Source of the DNA: Chitinophagales bacterium
Lineage (GTDB): Bacteria; Bacteroidota; Bacteroidia; Chitinophagales; UBA10324
Direction: 5' to 3'
Length of the DNA: 64,000 nucleotides
NCBI GenBank assembly: GCA_013816805.1
Contig: JACDDS010000002.1
Span: 137,530 to 201,529, forward strand
A program made the translations under genes and the position numbers. Positions 34,178 to 43,496 of this stretch are shown here, piece by piece (the first letter of the stretch is position 1; each line of letters starts with the position of its first letter). Under the pieces are notes generated by a model. That model was not told where the DNA came from and did not search any database. It saw nothing but the letters and a program-made list of their open reading frames with translations.

Positions 34178-34259
34178 ACCGTCCGTAAAACCTACGCCTC
34201 TTGGCTACCTTTTGCAGGTTTCCCAAACATCATTTGGGTTTTCGGTTTTGCGTGACGGT
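34178..34259. repeat. Imperfect inverted repeat enclosing a second hairpin
   Basis: ACCGTCCGTAAAACC (34178-34192) is nearly the reverse complement of GGTTTTGCGTGACGGT (34244-34259), with one bulge and one mismatch. Inside lies a perfect hairpin, CCCAAA/TTTGGG with a 5-nt loop (34222-34238). It starts 4 nt after the DUF3800 stop. It may terminate transcription or be a mobile-element end; no T run follows. Confidence 0.6.
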
Positions 34260-34377
34260 AATACAAAGGTAGATAGATATTTCTGAATTGCCTGCACTCG
34301 CACGCGACCGCTCCTATCTTCACAGATAACAAATAACTGAAACCCTGGAGTTAGGCGTGGGCAAATGTGCATAACAA

Positions 34378-34464
34378 GGCTTGCCATCAGGGATAAAAAA
34401 CAAAGAGCTCTTTGTAAAAAAGGATTGTGTGAGGTTGAGAGTGGAAAATAAAAAGATGGTTTAA
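34378..34464 (+). pseudogene. Displaced, diverged copy of the 3' end of the restriction-modification gene
   Basis: The frame GLPSGIKNKELFVKKDCVRL and onwards to a TAA at 34462-34464 matches the last residues of the MmeI-like enzyme (GLPVWIKNKEQFVTEDCVRL). At DNA level, 33335-33395 and 34381-34441 align without gaps at an offset of 1046 nt, with about 80 percent of 61 positions equal and two identical stretches of 17-18 nt. A TAA in the same frame lies at 34372-34374, just upstream, so this is a relic and not a gene. Confidence 0.8.
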
Positions 34465-34581
34465 GAATAGCACCTGAGTTTGTATTCATATATTGGTTAC
34501 TTTGGCTGGTTCCAGGATATACAGTGACTGTAAAAATTTTATCTTTAATCGACACAAACTATCTATTCCACCTATTACTAA

Positions 34582-37455
34582 TCAATTCAGTTCCCTTCTT
34601 AAAAATTCCCCTGTAAAACTTTTTTTGTTTTTAGCCACCTCTTCCGGTGTCCCTTCTGCAATAATATACCCTCCGCCGTTGCCTCCTTCCGGTCCCAGGT
34701 CAATGATGTAGTCGGCGAGTTTTATTACGTCCATATTATGTTCGATGATGAGAACCGTATTTCCTTTGTCAACCAGTTTGCTGAGCACTTCCATTAACAC
34801 ACGGATGTCTTCAAAATGAAGACCCGTGGTGGGTTCATCCAGGATATAAAAAGTTGCTCCTGTATCTCTTTTTGAAAGCTCGGTCGAAAGCTTTACGCGT
34901 TGCGCTTCACCACCGCTTAACGTAGTAGCTTGTTGTCCCAGCCGTATATAACCTAACCCAACATCCTGCATCGTCTTTATCTTGCGATGGATTTTCGCCA
35001 TTTTCTCAAAAAATGCTACCGCTTCATCTACCGTCATTTCCAAAACATCGCTGATTGATTTTCCACGGTAGCGGACTTCCAGTGTTTCACGGTTGTAACG
35101 CTTGCCAAGACATTTTTCACATTCTACATATACGTCAGGAAGAAAATTCATTTCGATCAGCTTCATACCACCCCCCTGGCATTCTTCGCATCTTCCGCCT
35201 TTTACATTAAAAGAAAACCTGCCGGTTTTGTATCCCCGGATTTTTGACTCCGGTATCAGTGCAAATAATTCCCTGATATCTGAAAACACAGAAATGTATG
35301 TTGCAGGATTCGATCTTGGCGTTCTGCCAATCGGTGACTGATCAATCTCAATCACTTTATCAATCAGCTTCAGCCCTTCAACTGCCCGGTACTCAAGAGC
35401 CTTTTTTCTGGAGTTAAAAAAATACTGGTTAAGAATAGGATAGAGTGTTTCAGTAATGAGTGAAGATTTGCCACTGCCTGAAACACCCGTTATGCAAATT
35501 AATTTTCCCAAGGGTAAGTTTACTGAAACATCTTTCAGATTATTTCCTTTTGCACCGATCAGGTGAAGAAACTGTCCATTCCCTTTTCTTCTTCTTTCAG
35601 GAACTGTTATTGATTTTTTTCCCGCCAGGTAATCTACTGTGAGTGACGATTGCTCATTAAATTCCTGCGGAGCACCTTCGCTTACCAAATAACCTCCGTG
35701 CTCCCCAGCCCCAGGACCCAAGTCAATTACGTAGTCGGCAGCAAGCATAATATCTTTATCATGTTCTACCACTAACACTGAATTGCCTGCTTCCGTTAAT
35801 TCCTTTAATGCTTTAATAAGGCGCTGGTTATCTCTCTGGTGAAGACCAATGCTTGGCTCGTCCAGAATGTAAGTAATACCGACTAATTGAGATCCGATCT
35901 GAGTAGCTAACCGGATGCGCTGTGATTCACCGCCTGAAAGCGACCGGGATGCACGGTCAAGTGTGAGGTATTCCAACCCTACATCCAGCAGGAACCCGAT
36001 CCGCGAACGGATTTCCTTTATTACTTCCTTTCCAATCAACAGTTGTTTTTCGGTAAGAAGAGCTTCTACTTCATCAAACCATTTTTTCAATTCAGAGATA
36101 CCCAGCTGCGCCAGCTCAGAAATATTTTTTCCTGCAAGTTTGAAAAACAGAGATTCTTTTTTCAGGCGCGTTCCGTTACACACCGGGCAGGCAATGGCGT
36201 CCATAAATTCTTCCGCCCATAGTCTCAATCCGTCAGAGCTCGCCTCACGGTAATACCGGTAAATCATATTGATGAGACCCTCGAATTCGGTAGAATACAA
36301 CTGGTTCCCTGCCTCACTATAACTTAAAGCAACTTCCACTTTCTCTTCCTTTGATCCATAGAGAATCATGTTTAATGCTTCTTTAGGGATTTTTTTTATG
36401 GGAGTTGCAAGAGTAAACTTGTATTTATTTGCAATTGCGCGAACCTGCTGGTAAATGAAATTATCACGCACTTCGCCAAGAGGAATGATACCGCCGTCGT
36501 TTATGCTTTTTGAATCATCAGGCATAATGACATTCCGGTTAATCTCATATACAAATCCCAATCCCTTGCAGTGGGGACAAGCTCCGTACGGCGAGTTAAA
36601 AGAAAAAGTATTCGGTGAAGGCTCTTCGTAGGAGATGCCCGACACGGGATCCATCAATGTCTTGCTGAAGCTTTGCACTTTATTATCATCTACTGACATA
36701 ATCAGCACCAATCCCTTTCCCATTTTCAAAGCAAGGGAAACCGATTTCTCTAACCGTTCTGTGGATTTGTCCGTAATCTCAATGCGATCCACTACAGCTT
36801 CAATATCGTGTACCTTATAGCGGTCTACCTGCATTTTGCTTTTCACTTCCACTATTTCACCGTTTACCCGCACTTTTAAATAACCCTGTTTCCGGATCTG
36901 CTCGAATAGCTCGCGGTAATGTCCCTTTCGGCCTCTTACCAAAGGAGCGAGTAAAACAATTTTTTCATCCCTGAAATTTTCTTTTACATGCTCAAGGATC
37001 TGATCTTCCGTATAGCGAACCATTTTTTCGCCGGTCTCAAAAGAGTAGGCCTCTCCTGCGCGGGCAAAAAGCAGGCGCATGAAATCATAAATTTCTGTGA
37101 TGGTGCCTACTGTGGATCGCGGATTTTTATTTACCGTTTTTTGCTCTATTGAAATGACAGGACTTAACCCTGTGATCTGGTCCACATCGGGGCGCTCCAT
37201 GCCGCCGATGAACTGCCGCGCATACGCAGACAGACTTTCCATGTAACGGCGCTGACCTTCAGCATAGATGGTATCAAAGGCCAGGGAAGATTTTCCGCTG
37301 CCGCTGATACCGGTGATCACCACAAATTTATTCCGTGGGATTTTCACATCAATATTTTTCAGATTGTGCACGCGCGCACCCAGCACTTCAAGGAATTCCT
37401 GTTCCGGCTCACTAATAGGAGAAGCACTCTGTATTTTGGTTTTTGTTACGGGCAT
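34582..37455 (-). CDS. uvrA: Excinuclease ABC subunit A
   Basis: DNA damage-recognition ATPase of nucleotide excision repair. The start is placed at 37455 (MPVTKTKIQ), giving 957 residues (E. coli 940). The longer frame to 37524 begins with TTG inside the -7 promoter box, so it cannot be the start. Two ABC modules: Walker [15 protein letters not shown] near residue 50 and [14 protein letters not shown] in the second half, with signatures [14 protein letters not shown] and [14 protein letters not shown]. Zinc modules are [18 protein letters not shown] and [16 protein letters not shown]. The frame is intact. Confidence 0.96.
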   Translation of the reverse strand: MPVTKTKIQSASPISEPEQEFLEVLGARVHNLKNIDVKIPRNKFVVITGISGSGKSSLAFDTIYAEGQRRYMESLSAYARQFIGGMERPDVDQITGLSPVISIEQKTVNKNPRSTVGTITEIYDFMRLLFARAGEAYSFETGEKMVRYTEDQILEHVKENFRDEKIVLLAPLVRGRKGHYRELFEQIRKQGYLKVRVNGEIVEVKSKMQVDRYKVHDIEAVVDRIEITDKSTERLEKSVSLALKMGKGLVLIMSVDDNKVQSFSKTLMDPVSGISYEEPSPNTFSFNSPYGACPHCKGLGFVYEINRNVIMPDDSKSINDGGIIPLGEVRDNFIYQQVRAIANKYKFTLATPIKKIPKEALNMILYGSKEEKVEVALSYSEAGNQLYSTEFEGLINMIYRYYREASSDGLRLWAEEFMDAIACPVCNGTRLKKESLFFKLAGKNISELAQLGISELKKWFDEVEALLTEKQLLIGKEVIKEIRSRIGFLLDVGLEYLTLDRASRSLSGGESQRIRLATQIGSQLVGITYILDEPSIGLHQRDNQRLIKALKELTEAGNSVLVVEHDKDIMLAADYVIDLGPGAGEHGGYLVSEGAPQEFNEQSSLTVDYLAGKKSITVPERRRKGNGQFLHLIGAKGNNLKDVSVNLPLGKLICITGVSGSGKSSLITETLYPILNQYFFNSRKKALEYRAVEGLKLIDKVIEIDQSPIGRTPRSNPATYISVFSDIRELFALIPESKIRGYKTGRFSFNVKGGRCEECQGGGMKLIEMNFLPDVYVECEKCLGKRYNRETLEVRYRGKSISDVLEMTVDEAVAFFEKMAKIHRKIKTMQDVGLGYIRLGQQATTLSGGEAQRVKLSTELSKRDTGATFYILDEPTTGLHFEDIRVLMEVLSKLVDKGNTVLIIEHNMDVIKLADYIIDLGPEGGNGGGYIIAEGTPEEVAKNKKSFTGEFLRRELN

Positions 37456-37521
37456 TCGGCAGGAAGTATCAAACCTATCTTTGATACCTGTTAAATAAGT
37501 ATGGTGAAATAAAAAAGTCTG

Positions 37522-37529
37522 CAAAGTTA
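37522..37529 (-). promoter_or_regulatory. -7 box (TAACTTTG) of uvrA
   Basis: On the minus strand TAACTTTG (37529-37522) matches TAnnTTTG exactly. It implies transcription from about 37515 and a leader of about 60 nt to ATG 37455. No clear TTTG is seen at -33. Confidence 0.55.
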
Positions 37530-37734
37530 AGGACTAAACCGATGAAAAAGGGAGAAGGTTCGAAAGAGGTCTTTACTTATACTTTATCTTAAGATGCTGG
37601 TTATTATTGGAAATAAGCGTTAAGCATGCTTATAATTCACTTTATATTTTTTCTTCCTCGCTTTTGTTCTGCTCTTTCTAATTTTATTTTACTATTTGAT
37701 AACTTATAAATTGTTCAGTGTCCTAAATTGATAT

Positions 37735-38460
37735 TTACCTCTTTATCATTTTATCTTTCAGGATTTCTTTCATTACACTTTCATGCAGGTTTTGACTGAT
37801 AGCGATTTTTGCTTTGCCCATATTTATTTCATTGCCTTCTATACTTTTAATTTTATTTATATTGACAATCGTTGACTTATGAATTTTCAAAAAAATACTG
37901 CCAGGAAGTTGTTCTTCAATTCCCTTAATTGTTAAGTAAGCAATCAACTTTCTATCTTCTGTATGCAGCACTACATAGTTTAGCATGGCTTCTACAAACA
38001 TTAGTTCATCGTATAAAATCTTTTCTATTTTACCTTCGCATTTTACAAAAAAATAGTTCAGGTCGGTTTCATTGCCTTTGCTTTTGGTTTGCCTGTTTTT
38101 GAGTTCGAAATATTCTTTTGCTTTGATACAAGCTTTTAAAAACCGTTCATAAGAAAATGGCTTTACAAGGTAATCTACAACAGCCAGGTCAAAACCTTCA
38201 ATGGCATATTCGGTATAAGCGGTTGTCATAATGGTTAGTGGTAATACTGTTAAACTGCGCAGGAATTCAATGCCATTCATTTTGGGCATATTAATGTCAA
38301 GAAATAGTAAATCAGTTTTATTGCTGTTAAGCAAAATAGCGGCTTTTATAGGATTTTCGGCTTTGCCAACCAACTGCAAAAAATCTACATCTTCCATATA
38401 TTCTTCCAGTAATTTCCTTGCTACCGGCTCATCATCTACTATAATGCAGTTTAATTTCAT
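37735..38460 (-). CDS. LytTR-family response regulator (second pair)
   Basis: A 241-residue regulator. The receiver domain covers about 1-120 with VDDE at 8-11, phospho-acceptor Asp55 in FLDINMPK and Lys in VKPFSYERF. The LytTR domain covers about 140-241 (FLKIHKSTIVNINKI). Its ATG overlaps the kinase stop by 4 nt, the classic coupled arrangement. It is a different lineage from the pair at 20.5-22.3 kb. No target site could be assigned. Confidence 0.92.
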   Translation of the reverse strand: MKLNCIIVDDEPVARKLLEEYMEDVDFLQLVGKAENPIKAAILLNSNKTDLLFLDINMPKMNGIEFLRSLTVLPLTIMTTAYTEYAIEGFDLAVVDYLVKPFSYERFLKACIKAKEYFELKNRQTKSKGNETDLNYFFVKCEGKIEKILYDELMFVEAMLNYVVLHTEDRKLIAYLTIKGIEEQLPGSIFLKIHKSTIVNINKIKSIEGNEINMGKAKIAISQNLHESVMKEILKDKMIKR

Positions 38461-39494
38461 GTTAATTGCACATTTAGAAGTACCTCATAAAGATGCTCTT
38501 TCTCATTAATAACCAACGTGTATTTTTGAGGATAAAGCAATGCCAGCCTGCGTTTTGCATTATCAATTCCAATCCCTTCATGCTTTATGCTATTGTTATT
38601 GCTGGTTTCTTTGGTATTACTCACTTTAAAAAGTAAAATATTTTCTTCCTGTTGAAATGAGATATTAACACTGTTTTCTTTTTCATCGCTGCCGCCAACA
38701 TATTTAAAAGCATTTTCAATAAATGCGATAAACAATAAAGGGGCAATCGTAAAGCCTTTTATATTTTCGGCAATGGTAAGATTGACTGAAAGAGTTTCTT
38801 CTTTTCGTGACTGTTGTAACGCCACATAGTTTTTAATATAATTTATTTCTTTATCAATATTGATGGAATTGCTATTGCATTCGTATAACTGGTACCTCAG
38901 CATGTCAGAAAAAGTAAGAAGCATATCCCTGGCAGTAGCATTATGTTTGTCAATATGCCCGTAAATAGAATTTATGGAGTTAAATAAAAAATGCGGATTG
39001 AATTGAGCATTTAAAAAATCAAGCTCTGCTTTTTCTTTTTCTTTTGCCATTGCATCAACATATTTCTGAAACCGGAACCGGTCTATGATTAGTTTGCCGG
39101 ATATAATGCAAACAACCCAAATAAAAATATTAAGCAATGAATTTATAAATAGTTTTGAAAAACCAGGTTGTGGTTTGCCAACAAGAAAACGATGTTGGTT
39201 AAGATAAGTGGCTAACGGAACTCTTAATAAGGCTGCAATTATAATACCTGCAAGCGCTATGCACACAAACTCAACATATTTCTTTTGATATAAGAACCTG
39301 GGAATTGCGAAATAAATATTGAAATAGAAATTAGCTGCAATAAATATAAGGTAGCAAAATTCTACAGTAGCAGTTCTGGAAAACGAAAACTCTCTTTTTT
39401 GAAATACAATTATCCAAAAAATATATAAACACAGCCACCACAAAAGCTGCAACCAATTTTCCTTTCCTGTCATTTTCCATTTGTGATTCATCAT
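38457..39494 (-). CDS. LytS/YehU-type sensor histidine kinase (second pair)
   Basis: A 345-residue membrane kinase. It has four hydrophobic segments at about 14-32, 45-65, 74-95 and 117-137, a short coiled coil (KEKEKAELDFLNAQ), then phospho-acceptor His168 in NPHFLFNSINSI and ATP-binding motifs NAFKYV and GIGIDNAKRRL. There is no extracytoplasmic sensor domain. It overlaps the response regulator by 4 nt. The first codon could also be the second Met, one codon later. Confidence 0.91.
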   Translation of the reverse strand: MMNHKWKMTGKENWLQLLWWLCLYIFWIIVFQKREFSFSRTATVEFCYLIFIAANFYFNIYFAIPRFLYQKKYVEFVCIALAGIIIAALLRVPLATYLNQHRFLVGKPQPGFSKLFINSLLNIFIWVVCIISGKLIIDRFRFQKYVDAMAKEKEKAELDFLNAQFNPHFLFNSINSIYGHIDKHNATARDMLLTFSDMLRYQLYECNSNSINIDKEINYIKNYVALQQSRKEETLSVNLTIAENIKGFTIAPLLFIAFIENAFKYVGGSDEKENSVNISFQQEENILLFKVSNTKETSNNNSIKHEGIGIDNAKRRLALLYPQKYTLVINEKEHLYEVLLNVQLT

Positions 39495-39719
39495 ATTACA
39501 AAAATACTAAAGCGTTCAGCCTTCATTTAATCTTTTACATCACCTATATCAAAAACATTATTAAGTAAAAGCAAATGCGTTAATCAAGAAGTTCAGTTGC
39601 TTAATGTAAATGTTTTTTTTTTGGAGCTTATGCTTCTTTCTTTTGGACTGAGATTATTTATTGATCTCAAAATTTAAAAAATTAATACACAATATTTTCC
39701 ATTTAAAAACTCAAAAAAA

Positions 39720-41288
39720 ATGAAACTGATTAGTTTACTCATCACATGTTTAATGATATTGAACATCAATTTAATCTTTGGGCAGGCAGGTACTTTGGAC
39801 ACGACTTTTAAAAAAACAGGAAAAGTTATTACGGATTTTGGTGGTAATGATTTTGGAAGATCAGTTGCCATACAACCAGATGGAAAAATTGTGGTTGCGG
39901 GTTATACACTTACAGGAAACAACTTTGCAGTAGCACGGTACAATAAAAATGGCAGGCTTGATAAAACCTTTGGTGGAAGCGGAAAAGTTACAACAGATTT
40001 TGGCCTTGAGGACTTAGCTTACTCTGTCGCCATTCAGGTCGATGGAAAAATTGTGGTAGCAGGGAAAACGAATGTAAATACGAGTTCAACCGGAGTGTAT
40101 GATTTTGCAGTAGCCCGATATAATATAAATGGCACGCTGGACTATTCATTCAGCGGAGACGGAAAGGTGACTACGGATTTCAATAACGGCGGTTCAGATG
40201 AGGCTCACTCTGTCGCTATTCAGTCAGACGGTAAAATTGTAGTAATTGGCTTTACAAATAAGTTTGGTTCTGATTATGCATTAGCACGATACAATGCTAA
40301 CGGCACTCCCGACAATACATTCGGAGGAAGCGGGAAAATTATTACAAATTTTGGGGTAGATACGTATTCTGAAGCATATGCTGTAATTATTCAGCCAGAT
40401 GGCAAAATCGTAGTAGCAGGAGATACAAATGCCGGAAATGATTTTAGTGATTTTGGGTTAGCCCGATACAATGTTAGCGGTACACTTGACAATACGTTCA
40501 GCGGAGATGGAAAAGTGATCGCAGATATTGGGGGTTATGATTTTGGAAAATCTGTTGCTATTCAACCTGATGGAAAAATTGTAGTGGCAGGATATACCAT
40601 TCAGGGTGATGAAGATTGGGCTTTGGCAAGATTCAATGTTGATGGCACACTTGATAATTTATTTAACGGATCTGGAAAAGTTACAACAGAATTTGGGGGT
40701 GTTGACGATGCTTATGCAGTAGCCATCCAGGCAAATGGTAAAATCGTAGTAGCAGGATATTCCAAGCCAGGTACCGACTACGACTTTACTTTGGCACGAT
40801 ACAATACAAATGGAACGCTCGACAATACATTTAGCGGAGATGGAAAAGTTGCTACTGATTTTAGTGGCGGCAGTGGTGATGATGCATTTGCTATAGCTAT
40901 TCAACCAGACGGTAAAATTGTAGCGGCAGGCGACACCAGAGCTATTAGCGGAAGCAATGATTTTGCTGTGGCAAGATATAACGGAGATGCAACTTTGCTT
41001 ACAAATAATGTAAGCAGATTAAATGTTACAGATATCATTAATGAAAGGAAATCACCATTCTTTCGTCTCTACCCAAACCCGGTTACAGATGTTCTGCATG
41101 TTCAAGGCTTATCCCAATCTGCCGCAAATACTATTTTAATTACTGATGTATCAGGAAAAGTTTTTGAAAAAGCAACTGCTCTGAGTGGTGATTACACATT
41201 CAATGTAAAAATGCTGCCGGCAGGGGTTTATAACATCAGCATAATTGAAAATAGAAAGACGGTGAATTATAAAATCATTAAGCAGTAG
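39720..41288 (+). CDS. T9SS-exported Delta-60 repeat protein
   Basis: A 522-residue secreted protein. The signal peptide is residues 1-22 (cleavage after LIFGQ). Seven Delta-60-type repeats of about 55 residues follow at about 25-420, each reading GTLDNTFSGDGKVTTDFG and then VAIQPDGKIVVAG and ARYN. The repeats should fold as a beta-propeller. The end is a T9SS type A sorting domain (RLYPNPVTDVLHV, GVYNISI). Function is unknown; such proteins are thought to be structural or adhesive. The following ferritin-like gene starts 54 nt later and may be co-transcribed. Confidence 0.85.
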   Translation: MKLISLLITCLMILNINLIFGQAGTLDTTFKKTGKVITDFGGNDFGRSVAIQPDGKIVVAGYTLTGNNFAVARYNKNGRLDKTFGGSGKVTTDFGLEDLAYSVAIQVDGKIVVAGKTNVNTSSTGVYDFAVARYNINGTLDYSFSGDGKVTTDFNNGGSDEAHSVAIQSDGKIVVIGFTNKFGSDYALARYNANGTPDNTFGGSGKIITNFGVDTYSEAYAVIIQPDGKIVVAGDTNAGNDFSDFGLARYNVSGTLDNTFSGDGKVIADIGGYDFGKSVAIQPDGKIVVAGYTIQGDEDWALARFNVDGTLDNLFNGSGKVTTEFGGVDDAYAVAIQANGKIVVAGYSKPGTDYDFTLARYNTNGTLDNTFSGDGKVATDFSGGSGDDAFAIAIQPDGKIVAAGDTRAISGSNDFAVARYNGDATLLTNNVSRLNVTDIINERKSPFFRLYPNPVTDVLHVQGLSQSAANTILITDVSGKVFEKATALSGDYTFNVKMLPAGVYNISIIENRKTVNYKIIKQ

Positions 41289-41342
41289 TAAATCAAGATC
41301 AATAGAAATTGAAATTTTCTCTGAACAATTAAAAAAAAAGTA

Positions 41343-42413
41343 ATGACAAACAAAATCAAAAACACAATGGGAGAACAGGAATTGACTGACACAATTTATA
41401 AGTCAATGACATCCCGCCGTTCTTTCTTGAAGAAAACTGCTCTTGTAGGCGGGCTTGGATTGGGAATGGGCACGTTCAGAGGCTTATCCGCCTTTGCATC
41501 TCCAAATGAAGGTCCGGGAATGACTGCGGGGGATGTGGCAATACTCAGCTTCCTTGCTGCAGGTGAATTAATTGAGACTGAACTCTGGGTTCAATACTGC
41601 GAATTAGCAGCAGGCAATAAGGCTTACGCAAAAGCCCTGAACCTGATAGAAGCTGAGATGGTTCCTTATGTTTGTGATGTAACCGACGACGAGCAAAGCC
41701 ATGCGAAATTCATCAACGCATACCTCGTAGCAAATGGCCATCCGGAAATAAGCCTGGATAAATTTCGCACTCTTCCGAGCAGCAAAGCTACAGGGGCTAA
41801 GGACATAGGCAGGCTCACCAACCTTATGGAGGTTACGGTGGATACTACCTGGTTTAATCGCCAACGCGACACTGGAAACCCTGATTTTGGTACTATCTAT
41901 CCCCAGTCCGTTGACATTGTGGGCAAACCCGTTATTCCGCTTTCTGATAATGTATCGGAGAAGGAGATGCAGCTTATTGCCAATTGTGCTGCATTCCATT
42001 TTGCTGCCACCGAGCAGAACGGAGCAAGTATATACCCCTCGATGATTCCGAAGGCCAGCAATCTTGAGGTTCTTCAGATTCTAACAAGCATTGGACCTAC
42101 TGAGGCATACTTTTTCGCCTCTTTTCATCAGTCACTGGAAGGGGTTCAGGCAATCTCAGGCGACGGTTTGGTATTTCCTGACATGAAAAAAAATCACATT
42201 GGCGGACATCACTTTCCGCGTCCCTGCAAGTTTCTTCGTGAGGGGCTGCCTTTAGTAACTGTGATTCGCCCAACAGCCACAGTAAATGGCGGTGCGATGC
42301 ACCTTGTAAAAGGATTGATCAAATCAAACGTATTCAAAGGACAGAGCCAGGAGTTCCTTGATTATATGACGAAATTAGCAACCGCAGCCGATGACGCTAC
42401 CAGGACTTTATAA
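41343..42413 (+). CDS. Tat-exported ferritin-like domain protein
   Basis: A 356-residue protein. A twin-arginine signal lies at about 22-52 (TSRRSFLKKTALVGG, then a hydrophobic run ending in FAS). The rest is a ferritin-like four-helix domain (Ferritin_2 group): ELIETELWVQYCELA, DDEQSHAKFINAYL with Glu and His in metal-ligand positions, and ATEQNGASIYP. Tat export implies folding, and perhaps metal loading, before transport. A role in metal or oxidant handling is inferred. Some homologues sit with desiccation genes, but nothing here shows that. Confidence 0.82.
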   Translation: MTNKIKNTMGEQELTDTIYKSMTSRRSFLKKTALVGGLGLGMGTFRGLSAFASPNEGPGMTAGDVAILSFLAAGELIETELWVQYCELAAGNKAYAKALNLIEAEMVPYVCDVTDDEQSHAKFINAYLVANGHPEISLDKFRTLPSSKATGAKDIGRLTNLMEVTVDTTWFNRQRDTGNPDFGTIYPQSVDIVGKPVIPLSDNVSEKEMQLIANCAAFHFAATEQNGASIYPSMIPKASNLEVLQILTSIGPTEAYFFASFHQSLEGVQAISGDGLVFPDMKKNHIGGHHFPRPCKFLREGLPLVTVIRPTATVNGGAMHLVKGLIKSNVFKGQSQEFLDYMTKLATAADDATRTL

Positions 42414-42535
42414 GCAAATGAGGCTCGCCCGGGCAGGTCACCTATTACGGTCTACGTATAATAGTAATCCTGAATCATAATCAATTGGTTGAATCATTTT
42501 GCACTTCAGACAGCAAATGAGGCTTATTCAGCCTC
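42413..42535. repeat. 13-bp direct repeat after the ferritin-like gene
   Basis: AGCAAATGAGGCT occurs at 42413-42425, overlapping the stop codon, and at 42512-42524. The second copy runs into a small hairpin, GAGGCT/AGCCTC with a 5-nt loop (42519-42535). No T run follows, so this is not a confident terminator. It may be the trace of a deletion or duplication. Confidence 0.55.
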
Positions 42536-42565
42536 TGCTAAGTTGTTGTTAGTAGTTAAGTGTCA

Positions 42566-43363
42566 TCAGTCTCCTGAATATCTTTCCATTGATCTCTTCA
42601 AAATCTCTTTTACATCCTTCGAAAGGTTTTGATAACTATAGAACCCATAGAGCGTATCAAACGGTATTGCTTCTAATCGCTTATTAATGCGCTTTACTTC
42701 CTGAAGCGACAAAGGTATTTTGTTGGGATAACTGTACATGACGGCAAAATGTTTCATGCTCGGCGAAAGATATAAAGTGTCTCCACAAAACACTGTTCAG
42801 TCCTTTGAAAGAAAAGGAACCTGGAAAATGCAGCTGCCTGGAAAATGTCCACCGATATTGATGATCCGTATTTCATCCCACAAAGATTTTTCATTTCCAT
42901 CCCAAAGACTGATGTGGCTTCCTTTATCCATAATCCACTGTTCATCGCTACGATGAATATAAATGGGGCAATCAAACATTTCAGCCCAATCATTCATATT
43001 GCTGTAATAATGCGGATGTGAGATAGCAATTGCTTTCAGCCCACCTTTTGATTTTATGAAATCTCTAGCAGGTTCATCAAGCAAAGCAATGAATTCCATA
43101 AAATGTTTCCTTCACCAGATAAAATAAGTAATGCGCGCTGACCCGATTGCAAACCTTGGGAAAATCTCAAGCTCATACACCCGATCCTTTATCTTATTGA
43201 TCCGAACCCGGTTAGTCGTTAGCAATTTATCATGTGTCGTCCAGGTTTGCCCTTCTTCGGGAATATACTGACGGTCGTCATTACAGATCTGGTATAGGCT
43301 TTATTCATCCATGCCAGAAGGAAATTGGGTGCCACAAGCAGTACAAATTTTTTGCTGGTTCAT
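42566..43363 (-). pseudogene. Decayed MBL-fold metallohydrolase with zinc-ribbon start
   Basis: From ATG 43363 the frame reads KICTACGTQFPSGMDE, then a TAA, then QICNDDRQYIPEEGQTWTTH and VYELEIFPRFAIGSARITYF, a TGA, a short frame-shifted part (GEGNILWNS), IALLDEP through the HPHYYSN motif and GGHFPGSCIFQVPFLSKD, another TGA at 42794-42796, and finally TVFCGDTLYLSPSMKH to 42566. The parts are in order and cover a whole protein of about 265 residues. At least three stops or shifts interrupt it, so it is a pseudogene. The two pieces with start codons (42797-43099, 42566-42793) should not be called separate genes. Confidence 0.82.
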
Positions 43364-43496
43364 GCAGATGCATTTACATTACAATCATTGTTATTAAACG
43401 GTTGCTTTATAAAATCTCAACTTCTTCAGGTATTATAAGCTACAGCACGCGTCCATTTTCTGTAATAACTAAATGTTTAAAGTTTGGCTGCTTAAT

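Larger units (their letters stand above)
34174..34581. other. Non-coding tail of the accessory islet
   Basis: A 408-nt stretch between the DUF3800 pseudogene and the uvrA stop. It holds the inverted-repeat structure at 34178-34259 and the displaced 3' end of the restriction-modification gene at 34378-34464. A 116-codon frame on the minus strand (34205-34555) has no recognisable protein features and is not called. No integrase or transposase is present. Confidence 0.6.

Noticed and set aside
34350-34380. GTTAGGC and GCATAAC near the islet end, resembling integron attC core sites
   Set aside because: They are in the wrong order for an attC (AAC-type site should precede the GTT-type one), no partner sites were found on either side and there is no integrase.
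34205-34555. 116-codon minus-strand frame between DUF3800 and uvrA
   Set aside because: No recognisable domain or promoter, and it overlaps the inverted repeat and the displaced 3' end.
37456-37524. Longer uvrA start (TTG at 37524)
   Set aside because: The TTG is part of the -7 promoter box, so it would not be in the transcript.
42794-42796. In-frame TGA in the MBL gene as a possible selenocysteine codon
   Set aside because: The position is normally Gly and other stops and shifts break the same gene; decay explains it.
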